Below the pieces are notes generated by a model. The model ran no database searches. It had not been told where the DNA came from and saw only the letters and a program-made list of their open reading frames with translations. A stretch of 31,943 nt of DNA from positions 1 through 31,943 of IMG/VR virus record IMGVR_UViG_3300042521_001656; one strand, written 5' to 3'. Position numbers and translations under genes: made by a program. The stretch is from a virus. Below are positions 1 to 6,688 of this stretch, piece by piece. The number at the start of each line of letters is the position of its first letter. Within the stretch, counting starts at the first letter, position 1.

Positions 1-468
1 GCTCATGCCGCCGCCGTTGGCAGCGTTGGTGATCAGCTGCGACGAACCCGAGGGGATGCGGGCCTGCAGACCGTCAAACTCGTTGACGTTGCTGGTGGAA
101 TCGCCTTTGATCAGGGTCTTCTCCAGCTTGAGGCGGGCAGCCTTGACCTTCATCGCCACCTGGGCGGTGCGGATCTCTTGGCCTTGCATGGCCTCCAGAG
201 CCAGGTCAATGTCAACGTCACCACCGAAGATTTTGAGCGCTTCGGATTGGGGGTTGATGATGCCGGTGCTCTCGCTGTAGGCCTCGTTCACACCACGAAA
301 GCCGATCCCAGGGAGGGTCTGCTCTTGGTTGTAGTGGATGCCGGTGCCGGTGACGGACAGCTGGGGCATAGCTGCATAGAGCTTGCCTTCGCGGAAGATT
401 TCAACGATGCCCTCTTTGAGGGTGTTTTGCCGGCCGAGTTTGCCGGACTCAAGGGTAGTGAGTGCCAC
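1..468 (-). CDS. Major capsid protein, N-terminal part (runs off window)
   Basis: The minus-strand frame opens with GTG at 468; a TGA codon lies two codons upstream in frame, so no earlier start is possible. It stays open for 156 codons to the window edge. The N-terminus reads ALTTLESGKLGRQ. Further on come QEIRTAQVAMKVKAARL, TLIKGDSTSN and EFDGLQARIPSGSSQLI. The FKGD/EFDGLQ.R pattern with a following gap and NGGG is what I know from a family of siphovirus major capsid proteins; this is recognition by eye. It would form the capsid shell. Its position is odd: it follows the fibre cluster instead of sitting next to the scaffold-like gene. The remainder and the stop codon lie outside the window. 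Confidence 0.7.
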   Translation of the reverse strand, partial: MALTTLESGKLGRQNTLKEGIVEIFREGKLYAAMPQLSVTGTGIHYNQEQTLPGIGFRGVNEAYSESTGIINPQSEALKIFGGDVDIDLALEAMQGQEIRTAQVAMKVKAARLKLEKTLIKGDSTSNVNEFDGLQARIPSGSSQLITNAANGGGMS

Positions 469-500
469 GGGTCAAAAGGGTTGAGGTGGTTGATGTCCTT

Positions 501-558
501 GGCATCGCACCATCAGACATGAATGGGCTGGGCGTCATCGGCATCGCGCCATCTGACA
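501..558. repeat. Direct repeat pair in the capsid gene leader
   Basis: The 168-bp gap 469-636 separates the 126-residue protein gene from the capsid gene. It contains two 19-bp direct copies, ggcatcgcaccatcagaca at 501-519 and ggcatcgcgccatctgaca at 540-558, with 17 of 19 positions identical and starts 39 bp apart. A near copy of the recurrent junction motif lies at 584-597. I see no clear promoter or terminator. The capsid gene is normally the most expressed structural gene, so a dedicated leader is plausible; that is inference. Confidence 0.55.
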
Positions 559-636
559 GGGCCCCACGTCGCGTGTGAGCCGTGCTTTCAGTTGCCGTGG
601 CCTTGAATAATGTGTATGGCGTCGCTCAAAACAGAG

Positions 637-1017
637 TTAGACGGCCTGCTCTTGATTGTTTAAAGTCCAGGCCTGGGCCGCTTCATCCCAGTCATAGAGC
701 TGCCCATCATCGGGGCAAGGGATAGGTGGCTGCCAGTTGCAAGTGGCAGTGTCCAACGTCCAACTCGGGAAAGGCTGCGGTGGGATGAAGGCGTCTAAGG
801 TTGGATCGTAGGTGTAGCCGATGCCGGCGTAGCGCTTGCGAATGTTGCCGTTGTAGCTGGTCTGCAGCCAGCGAGTGTCAGCACCAAACAGTTGCTGACA
901 GAACGCAATGCCGACTGCTTCAGACTCGTTGCCGGCGTCATCCAGGCAATCGGGGTTGCCAACAACAATCACGCGGATGACGTTGTTGCTTGAGTCGAGT
1001 TCTGCAAAATGTGCCAT
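637..1017 (-). CDS. Conserved phage protein of unknown function (MAHFAELD family)
   Basis: A 126-residue protein begins MAHFAELDSSNNVIRVIVVG and ends in a Trp-rich section (FPSWTLD, CNWQPP, YDWDEAAQAWTLN). The core RWLQTSYNGNIRKRYAGIGY is typical of a small protein family often seen near tail fibres in marine and freshwater phages, including cyanophages. No function is established to my knowledge. It is the last gene of the fibre cluster, 5 nt after the glycine-rich adhesin, so it probably contributes to fibre assembly or the virion. The ATG start is unambiguous, directly in front of the conserved MAHF. Confidence 0.75.
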   Translation of the reverse strand: MAHFAELDSSNNVIRVIVVGNPDCLDDAGNESEAVGIAFCQQLFGADTRWLQTSYNGNIRKRYAGIGYTYDPTLDAFIPPQPFPSWTLDTATCNWQPPIPCPDDGQLYDWDEAAQAWTLNNQEQAV

Positions 1018-1022
1018 TGGTT

Positions 1023-1829
1023 TTAGAAAGTGATACTGCCGGAGCCCGTGAAATAGTAGACGCGATAGCCGCTGCGAGACGGTTCTGAATAGGTCCCGGT
1101 GATTGATGCCGGAGCTGCAAATGTATCGGGGTAGGCAATCACAACAATGCCTGACCCCCCGGAGCCACCTGGACCTCCACTGACAGACCCACCACCTCCG
1201 CCCCCTGTTTGAGGGGAGCCACTCTGCGCATTGCCTCCTGTCCCGCCATCGCCACCGCCGCCACTTCCGCCAGATCCTCCAACGCCGCCGAAGGCCGCGA
1301 AGCCCATGCCCCCGCCGCCGCCGGCGAAAGTATTGGAACTTCCTGTAATTGAAGACGAAGCCCCAGATCCACCGTTGCCGCCATTGTTGCCGTTATTGCT
1401 CGACCCACCACTTCCAGCGCCGCCTCCGCCGCCCGCTGCAATTCCGTTGCCAGATCCTCCGTTGTTACCTTCTCCGGCAGTGCCACTGCCGCCACCGCCA
1501 CTTGCAGCGCCACCGCCTGATCCGCCACTGCCACCGTTGCCATTACCGCCACCAGTTGATGTGACTGAAGAAAAAACAGAACTGTTTCCTTGAGTACCGC
1601 TGCCTCCACCGCCGCCAATAGTAATTGTGTACGAGGTCCCGGCTGTGACAGAAAAAGATGACGAGGTTCGCATCCCACCAGCACCACCTCCTCCTCCTCC
1701 TCTGGTTGCAATAGCACCTTGATTGGCACCACCGCCGCCGCCAGCGAGAACCAAATACTCAACACTTGTTGGCGGGCTCGGCGCTGCTGCGCCATAGCTC
1801 AACAGCAAGGCTTGCGAACAAATAGACAT
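1023..1829 (-). CDS. Glycine-rich tail fibre tip/adhesin
   Basis: The protein has 268 residues when started at the ATG overlapping the upstream stop (TGATG at 1827-1831); an open frame extends 16 codons further upstream but sits inside the preceding fibre gene. Layout: a short hydrophobic N-terminus, VEYLVLAGGGGG, about 170 residues dominated by Gly, Ser, Asn and Ala in GGGG/GSGG blocks, then GSGIVVIAYPD and a C-terminal YRVYYFTGSGSITF. This VEYLVVAGGGGG...GSGIVIIRYPD...TGSGSITF frame is known from phage fibre tips; Gly-rich phage adhesins can fold as polyglycine helix bundles that bind the host. The receptor is unknown. The gly block makes the opposite strand look proline-rich, which is an artefact. 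Confidence 0.75.
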   Translation of the reverse strand: MSICSQALLLSYGAAAPSPPTSVEYLVLAGGGGGANQGAIATRGGGGGGAGGMRTSSSFSVTAGTSYTITIGGGGGSGTQGNSSVFSSVTSTGGGNGNGGSGGSGGGAASGGGGSGTAGEGNNGGSGNGIAAGGGGGAGSGGSSNNGNNGGNGGSGASSSITGSSNTFAGGGGGMGFAAFGGVGGSGGSGGGGDGGTGGNAQSGSPQTGGGGGGSVSGGPGGSGGSGIVVIAYPDTFAAPASITGTYSEPSRSGYRVYYFTGSGSITF

Positions 1830-3022
1830 CAGCTTAACCCCGAACCTGAGATCACAAACGTATTTGATGCAACGCACAGTACTGTCGCCAGTCCGTATTG
1901 CGCCAGTGTGCGGTTGCCTGTATTGGCAGTACCAGCCTGCCTGACAGTTGTTGATGATCCCTGTGTGATCGTTTGGCTGCTGCCGCTGTTGTTAAAAATT
2001 GAAACCACGTCACCAGTGCTAAATACGCCTGACGGAATGGTCACGCCGCCTGTTGTAATGCTGATGTGTTTGCCCGTGTCGGTTGCGATTAGTGTATAAC
2101 CTGATGTCTTGCTGTTTTGCGGCAAAGTGCGCAAGCTGCCTGCGGAGTCGCTGATCACGCCAGCTGAAAAATTGCCTGATGCGTCTCTGGCGACAATGGC
2201 GTTTGCCGTGTTGCTACTGGTTGCTGTCGTGGCACTGTTGCTGACTTTGCCAGCCGTGCTGATCGTGTCCAGTTTGGTGTCGGCAATCAAGCCCGCCAGC
2301 ATCGTGTTGGTGACAGATCCGGTGTCGCCGGTCGTGACCACCGAGCCGGTCACAGCCGGGAACGTAAGCGTGTTGGTGCCGGCCACCGCTGCCGGCTGAA
2401 TCGTGATGGTGCCGCTGGTTGAACCTGGAAGCGCCACGCTGCTGATGCCCGTCAACGCTTGAGTGTCTGAACTGCGGTTCAGCGCGATCAACGTTGTGCC
2501 TAAGAAGAGGCTACTATTGCCCAACACGCCGCCCGGAATGGTGCCGCTCAAATTGCCAGCGGTGAGCGATGTCAGCGATGCGCCTGAGCCGCTGAAACCT
2601 GTCGCCGTGATGATGCCAGCGGTGAAATTGCCCAAAGCGTCGCGGGCGACGATTGCGTTGGCGGTGTTGGCGTCAGTTGCTGTCGTTGCCGAGTTGGCCA
2701 CCTTGCCTGCGGTGCTGATCGTGGCGAGTTTGGTGTCAACGATTGCCGCAGCAGCGCCAATGTCTGCGTTGACGATGGATCCCGTCAGGCTGAGCTTGCT
2801 GTAAGCAATGGCGGCTGATGCATTGACATCCGCGTTGACGATAGTGCCATCAACAATTGCGGCGGCAGGCGCATACTCCAAGCTATTCCAAGCACTGCTA
2901 CCATCCCCATATTTAACCTTTCTTGTGTCTGTTTCGTAGCCAGGCTCGCCCTGCGTCAGCACAGGATTAACTGATGCCCAGTTGGCAGCAGTGTCGCGAC
3001 GAAGCTGAATCCGAACAGACAT
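1829..3022 (-). CDS. Tail fibre protein with duplicated central repeat
   Basis: A 397-residue protein begins MSVRIQLRRDTAANWASVNP and continues with LTQGEPGYETDTRKVKYGDG, the N-terminal module shared by many phage fibres (major-tropism-determinant-like, attaches the fibre to the tail). Two internal repeats at about residues 94-138 and 246-290 share KLxTISTAGKV, NSATTAT and NTANAIVARDAxGNFxAG. The C-terminal part (TDTGKHISITTGGVTIPSG, QYGLATVLCVASNTF) resembles fibre ends that replace chaperone or receptor modules. Start ATG overlaps the preceding stop (TAATG) and its own stop overlaps the next start (TGATG), so translation of the fibre genes is probably coupled. Confidence 0.8.
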   Translation of the reverse strand: MSVRIQLRRDTAANWASVNPVLTQGEPGYETDTRKVKYGDGSSAWNSLEYAPAAAIVDGTIVNADVNASAAIAYSKLSLTGSIVNADIGAAAAIVDTKLATISTAGKVANSATTATDANTANAIVARDALGNFTAGIITATGFSGSGASLTSLTAGNLSGTIPGGVLGNSSLFLGTTLIALNRSSDTQALTGISSVALPGSTSGTITIQPAAVAGTNTLTFPAVTGSVVTTGDTGSVTNTMLAGLIADTKLDTISTAGKVSNSATTATSSNTANAIVARDASGNFSAGVISDSAGSLRTLPQNSKTSGYTLIATDTGKHISITTGGVTIPSGVFSTGDVVSIFNNSGSSQTITQGSSTTVRQAGTANTGNRTLAQYGLATVLCVASNTFVISGSGLS

Positions 3023-3267
3023 TAGGCTGCGCCTCCATCAAGCAAAGTCAATGCGTTTGTTGTGAACACGCTTGCAGCGCTGCCACCATCAAGTTCGTTG
3101 AGACTTCCACCACCACCACCTGTGCCAATCTCCACCATGGAGCCGGCAGCGTTCTTGATGTACAGCTTGCCGGCGCTCTTGTCCCAGGCCGGTTCGGCCA
3201 CATCGAAGTCACCTGCCGCTGGGGTGGTGGTGCCTTGGCGAATCAGGATTTTGGCTAGACGCGGCAC
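3022..3267 (-). CDS. Small fibre-associated protein
   Basis: An 81-residue protein starts with GTG in a TAGTG overlap with the upstream stop and ends in a TAATG overlap with the next fibre. The N-terminus, PRLAKILIRQGTTTPAAGDF, then VAEPAWDKSAGKLYIKNAAG, is the same kind of attachment module found at the start of cyanophage-type fibres. It is followed by a short Gly stretch and a tail ending TLLDGGAA. It looks like a fibre N-terminal module with almost nothing behind it. It may be an adaptor between the neighbouring fibre proteins, or the remnant of a longer fibre. Confidence 0.7.
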   Translation of the reverse strand: MPRLAKILIRQGTTTPAAGDFDVAEPAWDKSAGKLYIKNAAGSMVEIGTGGGGGSLNELDGGSAASVFTTNALTLLDGGAA

Positions 3268-4094
3268 TAGAAATCACCCCCGTCGATTGTTGAGCTGGGG
3301 CTCAGGTAATCGGTGCCGGCCACCGCTGCGGTGAACGCGCTGGTGCCGTTGCCCTTGACCAGCCCGGTCAACGTGGTCGCGCCAGTGCCGCCGTAGGCCA
3401 CCGCGACCGTGGTGCCCTGCCAAGTGCCAGTGCCGATGGTGCCAACGCTGGTCAGGCTGCTGCTGGTAACGCCCGAGCCCAGGGCGCTGCCGCTGAGCAC
3501 CTGCGTGCCGTTGACATAGAACGCCTTCCCGCTGGCCAGGTTGACGTGTTCAGAGCTGGTCCAAGCATCGGTGGCATCCACCCACAGCCAGGTCTTATCC
3601 GTCGCTCCCTTGAGCACCAGGCCGCCGCCATCGGCGGTGGAATCGTCCGGGCTGGCCACGCTGCCCAGCTCGAACGTCTTGTCATCCACCGACACCGTGG
3701 TGGAGTTGATGGTTGTGGTGGTGCCGTTGACCGTCAGGTTGCCGCTAACCGTCAGGTTCCCGCCGACCGTGCCACCTGCCAGGGCCAGATACACACTGCT
3801 CAGATCCGGCAGGTCATTGGCCACCAAACTGCGGAAGCTCGGCGCGGCTGCAGAGCCACTGGCTGGGCCCGCAAACACCAGATTCGCGTTGCGGGTGGTG
3901 GCACTGGAGATGAACGCCCCAGGACCGCCAATCGGCAGTGCGCTGGTGGCTGTCCCGCCCGCGCCACCAGTGCCCAGTCCGTAATACAGAACCTGGCTGT
4001 CTTCGTTGAAGGCCAGCTCAGCATTGGCCAAGCTGCTGGGGGCGCCGCTGCCGCTGCCTATGGCGCGGCGTTTGATTCGAATCGTGTTAGCCAC
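3267..4094 (-). CDS. Tail fibre/structural protein, cyanophage type
   Basis: A 275-residue protein starts with GTG. The N-terminus, ANTIRIKRRAIGSGSGAPSS and LANAELAFNEDSQVLYYGLG, is a common fibre opening. The middle, NLTVNGTTTTINSTTVSVDD, KTFELGSVASPDDSTADGGG, LVLKGATDKTWLWVDATDAW, is characteristic of fibre-like structural proteins in cyanophages. The C-terminal part (TWQGTTVAVAYGGTGATT, DYLSPSSTIDGGDF) is a fibre repeat end. It lies 32 nt after the terminator-like/fibre hybrid gene and a junction motif sits in that gap. The role is host contact or fibre assembly; the exact place in the tail is not visible. Confidence 0.8.
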   Translation of the reverse strand: MANTIRIKRRAIGSGSGAPSSLANAELAFNEDSQVLYYGLGTGGAGGTATSALPIGGPGAFISSATTRNANLVFAGPASGSAAAPSFRSLVANDLPDLSSVYLALAGGTVGGNLTVSGNLTVNGTTTTINSTTVSVDDKTFELGSVASPDDSTADGGGLVLKGATDKTWLWVDATDAWTSSEHVNLASGKAFYVNGTQVLSGSALGSGVTSSSLTSVGTIGTGTWQGTTVAVAYGGTGATTLTGLVKGNGTSAFTAAVAGTDYLSPSSTIDGGDF

Positions 4095-4117
4095 AGACGC
4101 TTACAGGCTGTGTCCCA

Positions 4118-4126
4118 AAGTTGCCC
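4118..4126 (-). repeat. Junction motif copy (GGGCAACTT)
   Basis: Directly after the TGA of the 4127-4720 gene the coding strand reads GGGCAACTTTGGGACAC. The next start (GTG 4094) is 24 nt downstream. It is one of the family of junction motifs described under 24357-24369. Confidence 0.55.
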
Positions 4127-4720
4127 TCACCAATGCCCGCCATCAGTGATGGTGAGCGTGGTGTGCTGATTCACCTTCCAGCGGCTGGTGGCCGCATCCC
4201 ACACCAGCAGCGCCTTGTCCGTCAGCCCGGTGCTGTTCACATCGTCCAGGTCGCTCAGGCCCAACGACACATGGCCCACCTGCCCGTTGACGCTTTGCAC
4301 CTGCAGGCTGGGCGGGATTTGAAACGCCGGTGATCCGCCCTCACGCTGCAGCGGAATGCGCAGCTCGCTTTGGCGCTTGGGGCCGATGTCTTCGGTGACG
4401 GCCAGAATCGTTGCCGTCGTGCCTGCAAATGCCGACTGCACCAGCGCCGTGGCGCCCTCTAAATCACCGCCGCCCCAGTCCAACAGCACCACAATCCAGG
4501 TCTGGACAAAAGGGCTGTTCTTGTACTGCTGCCGCTGCTCCAGCTCCGGCACGCTGTTGATCACCACCTCTAGGCCGCTGACCGTGGTGCCGGCCTGCAA
4601 GCCAGCGCCAGGGTCCCGCACCACCAGCGCCGGCGTGGTGCTGCCGTTGCCCAGGGTGTAGGTGCCGAGGTAGGAGGTGAGCGCCGAGGCCAGGGCGCCC
4701 CGCAGAGCCAGGATGTCCAC
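4127..4720 (-). CDS. Tail terminator-like protein with fibre-type C-terminus
   Basis: I start it at GTG 4720 (MDILALRGALASALTSYLG), 16 nt after the upstream stop, giving 197 residues; the open frame runs further upstream but only inside the preceding gene. Residues about 1-125 (SGLEVVINSVPELEQRQQ, FVQTWIVVLLDWGGGDLEGA, PKRQSELRIPLQ) resemble small tail-terminator/tail-completion proteins. The last 50 residues (SVNGQVGHVSLGLSDLDDVN, KALLVWDAATSRWKVN) are a motif usual in cyanophage fibre proteins. No other tail terminator is visible here. The two-part reading is inference; alternatively it is a fibre-base protein. Confidence 0.6.
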   Translation of the reverse strand: MDILALRGALASALTSYLGTYTLGNGSTTPALVVRDPGAGLQAGTTVSGLEVVINSVPELEQRQQYKNSPFVQTWIVVLLDWGGGDLEGATALVQSAFAGTTATILAVTEDIGPKRQSELRIPLQREGGSPAFQIPPSLQVQSVNGQVGHVSLGLSDLDDVNSTGLTDKALLVWDAATSRWKVNQHTTLTITDGGHW

Positions 4721-4736
4721 GCCGAGGCCTTTTCGT

Positions 4737-5417
4737 TCAAGTTGCCCCCAGCAACCGCTGGCTGCTGGCCTCTTGGTTGAGCAGCAGCACACCGGCCTCA
4801 AAATGCACCGGCATGATCCGCTCGGGCAGTTTGATGCGGTAGCGCAGCAGCGGCCGGTCCAGGTCCTGCAGCTCGATCACCTCGCCGCCGCTGTGCCCCT
4901 TGGCGGCCAGAAAGCTGCGCAGGTGCTGCCCTTCCCACACCGGTGCCACCAGCACCACCGAGCGATCTTCGCTCGCTAGCGCCCGCACCTCGGGCATGTC
5001 CGCGCTGCCCTTGGCCTGCTTCACCACCTCGCGCCAGATCGCCACCAGCAGCGGCGGCAGCTTGCCCTCATGCCGTAAGGCCAGGCACACGTGCGCTACC
5101 ACCGCCGGCAGCGCGTCGCTGTCATTGACCTGCTCAGTTGCAGCAAAGAAGCACCAGTCGCGGTAGCTGGTGGCCTTGGCTTTTTTCTGATCGCGGTTGA
5201 TGTTGAACAGCAGGCTGCTGATCTGCGCCCCCTGCAACTCGTTCAGCTGCAGCTCAGCCCGTTGCAGCTCGTGCAACTGCCGGTAGGCCGACAGCACCAC
5301 GGTGGCCTTTTCACGCCCGAAGCTGCGCCGATCGAACTGGCCGGGGAAGGCACGGCACAAGGTCCAAAACACCTCGCCCCAGTTCAGGCGGTTGGATTGC
5401 CATCCACCGGCAGCGGC
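4737..5417 (-). CDS. Frameshift extension of tail-chaperone-like protein (T part)
   Basis: This frame is entered by -1 slippage at 5417-5423 and reads 226 codons to TGA at 4737. It has no ATG near its beginning; only an internal GTG at 5372 could start a 211-residue protein. An in-frame TGA at 5427-5429 closes it just upstream of the slip site, so the open region begins exactly where frameshifting would deliver ribosomes. The fused product is about 404 residues. The content is helical and charged (GREKATVVLSAYRQLHELQR, QKKAKATSYRDWCFFAATEQ). In tailed phages such G/GT pairs are tail assembly chaperones that coat the tape measure before tail tube polymerisation. By sequence alone I do not recognise a family. 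Confidence 0.65.
   Translation of the reverse strand, partial: AAAGGWQSNRLNWGEVFWTLCRAFPGQFDRRSFGREKATVVLSAYRQLHELQRAELQLNELQGAQISSLLFNINRDQKKAKATSYRDWCFFAATEQVNDSDALPAVVAHVCLALRHEGKLPPLLVAIWREVVKQAKGSADMPEVRALASEDRSVVLVAPVWEGQHLRSFLAAKGHSGGEVIELQDLDRPLLRYRIKLPERIMPVHFEAGVLLLNQEASSQRLLGAT
4738..4748 (-). repeat. Junction motif copy (GGGGCAACTTG)
   Basis: The coding strand reads GGGGCAACTTGAACG. Here the motif overlaps the last codons and the stop of the upstream gene (GGG GCA ACT TGA). The next start (GTG 4720) is 17 nt downstream. Confidence 0.55.
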
Positions 5418-5950
5418 TTTTTTATCTCATCCTCTGATGGCGGTGCCGCGCTGTCAGGTTCGGCAGCGGTGCGCTCGGCTTCAAAGAAGGCAAAGAGCGC
5501 TTCCATCAACGGCTGCGGCAGCTTGACCGTTTCGGCCATGGTCCACTCGGGCCGCTCCAGCCGGTGCTGAATCAAGGCCGTCACGCTGGCCAGCATGCGC
5601 CGGCGCCCGCGCTCCACCCAGCTTTTGGTCAGTGCTGCCACCTCCGGCAGATATTGCAGCCGGATTGCGTCCTGCTCTGCGACCATCTCTTTGCCCAAGG
5701 CAGCGGCCTCCACCAGGGCAAAGGCTTCGGAAACGCTGATCTGCTGCTCTGCGCTGATGCGCTGCGCCAGCTTGGCCGCCAGCACCACCGACGATTCCTC
5801 TTCATCGGTGAGATCACTGACGGTGATCACCTCGCCCACCTGCAGCGAACCCAGTACCGGCAGTTCAAGGACGCCGGTGGCTTTGGTGCCGATCCGTTGC
5901 CGCTTGACCTTCTGCGGGGCTACGACAAAGGGCAGATCCAGCGTGCTCAT
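5384..5950 (-). CDS. Tail-chaperone-like protein (G part), frameshift donor
   Basis: A 188-residue protein whose ATG overlaps the stop of the scaffold-like gene (ATGA). The N-terminus (LDLPFVVAPQKVKRQRIGTK, LPVLGSLQVGEVITVSDLTD) resembles the start of phage tail assembly chaperones. The rest is helical (LAAKLAQRISAEQQISVSEA, WVERGRRRMLASVTALIQHR). The C-terminus is Pro/Asp/Glu-rich and contains EIKKPLP, where ATA AAA AAG supplies the slippery site. Ribosomes that do not slip stop at 5384. In siphoviruses this pair usually sits just before the tape measure; here the tape measure lies about 6.5 kb upstream in transcription order. Chaperone identity is inferred from the frameshift architecture. 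Confidence 0.65.
   Translation of the reverse strand: MSTLDLPFVVAPQKVKRQRIGTKATGVLELPVLGSLQVGEVITVSDLTDEEESSVVLAAKLAQRISAEQQISVSEAFALVEAAALGKEMVAEQDAIRLQYLPEVAALTKSWVERGRRRMLASVTALIQHRLERPEWTMAETVKLPQPLMEALFAFFEAERTAAEPDSAAPPSEDEIKKPLPVDGNPTA
5389..5423 (-). promoter_or_regulatory. Programmed -1 ribosomal frameshift signal
   Basis: Read on the minus strand: slippery heptamer A AAA AAG (5423-5417) in the correct phase (ATA AAA AAG), then a 7-nt spacer CCGCTGC (5416-5410), then a hairpin with 5' arm CGGTGGAT (5409-5402), loop GGCA and 3' arm ATCCAACCG (5397-5389), eight pairs with one bulged A. The heptamer is the one used by E. coli dnaX, and the spacer length is in the usual 5-9 nt range. 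The -1 frame is open for 226 codons from this point. Confidence 0.8.
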
Positions 5951-6654
5951 GAGCCCAGCCCGAAGCTGATCTTGTCGAGGGCGCTCATGCCCTGCAGGCT
6001 GCCGGCAATGGGGTTGCCGCTGCCGCGCATGCCACCGCCGTGGCCATTGCTGGTGGGGGCAAAGAAATGGCCGTAGACCGGGTGGGCTTTGAGCTGCTCC
6101 AGGTAGGCCACCGGGGCCATGGGGTCGCCGTTGTCGGTGAGCATGGCGTCGCCGTTGGCATTGGTGACCACCACCTCACCAGCGTCGGTGACCTTGAAGC
6201 GGCTACCAACCGCGCCCATCAGCGCATCGAAATAGGTGGTGCCATCGTCGGCGCCGCCGCTGCGGCCACCGGCCACCTGAAAAGCATTGGCCAGGGCTTG
6301 GCGGCGATACAGCTCCGACTTTTCGGCCAGCGCTTCGGCCAGCTTCTGGTCTTTGACCTTGACCTGCTGCAGGGCTTCGGCCTTGGCAGCCTCGGCCGCT
6401 TCTTTGATGCGCTGATCCATCTCAGTCCTCAGGCGCTCTTCACGCTCTTGGGCTTCTTTGATGTTGCGCAGTTGGTCGGGGTCAAGGCCTTGCAGCTGCT
6501 GCTCAATGGCCTGCAGGCGCCGCTCTGCGGCCTTGCGTGCTTCGCGCTCCTTGGCCAGGGCCTCCAGGCCCGGCTGGTTCAAGGGCTCAATTGAGGCTTC
6601 ATTAGCGCTAGCCGTTGGTTCGGGCGCTTGCGGTTCGGCGTTAAGTTCAGCCAT
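5947..6654 (-). CDS. Scaffold-like coiled-coil protein
   Basis: I use ATG 6654 (MAELNAEPQAPEP); in-frame TTG codons just upstream are less likely. The 235-residue product has a disordered, Glu/Pro/Ala-rich N-terminus. A long charged coiled coil follows at roughly residues 30-125 (EALAKEREARKAAERRLQAI, LRTEMDQRIKEAAEAAKAEA). The globular C-terminal part (RFKVTDAGEVVVTNANGDAM, PVAYLEQLKAHPVYGHFFAP) is followed by a Gly-rich end. This layout is typical of phage capsid scaffolding proteins, which guide capsid assembly and then leave. A scaffold usually lies directly before the capsid gene; here the chaperone pair and fibre cluster intervene. Its stop overlaps the next ATG by 4 nt. Confidence 0.6.
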   Translation of the reverse strand: MAELNAEPQAPEPTASANEASIEPLNQPGLEALAKEREARKAAERRLQAIEQQLQGLDPDQLRNIKEAQEREERLRTEMDQRIKEAAEAAKAEALQQVKVKDQKLAEALAEKSELYRRQALANAFQVAGGRSGGADDGTTYFDALMGAVGSRFKVTDAGEVVVTNANGDAMLTDNGDPMAPVAYLEQLKAHPVYGHFFAPTSNGHGGGMRGSGNPIAGSLQGMSALDKISFGLGS

Positions 6655-6688
6655 ACAGGCCAACAACTACAAGCAACGCTAACGACGT

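Noticed and set aside
1231-1593. Plus-strand frame coding a proline-rich protein
   Set aside because: It is the reverse reading of the glycine-rich adhesin codons; no ribosome binding site and no neighbours on this strand.
1140-1740. Short repeats in the glycine-rich region as a CRISPR-like array
   Set aside because: The repetition follows glycine codons without fixed repeat and spacer lengths.
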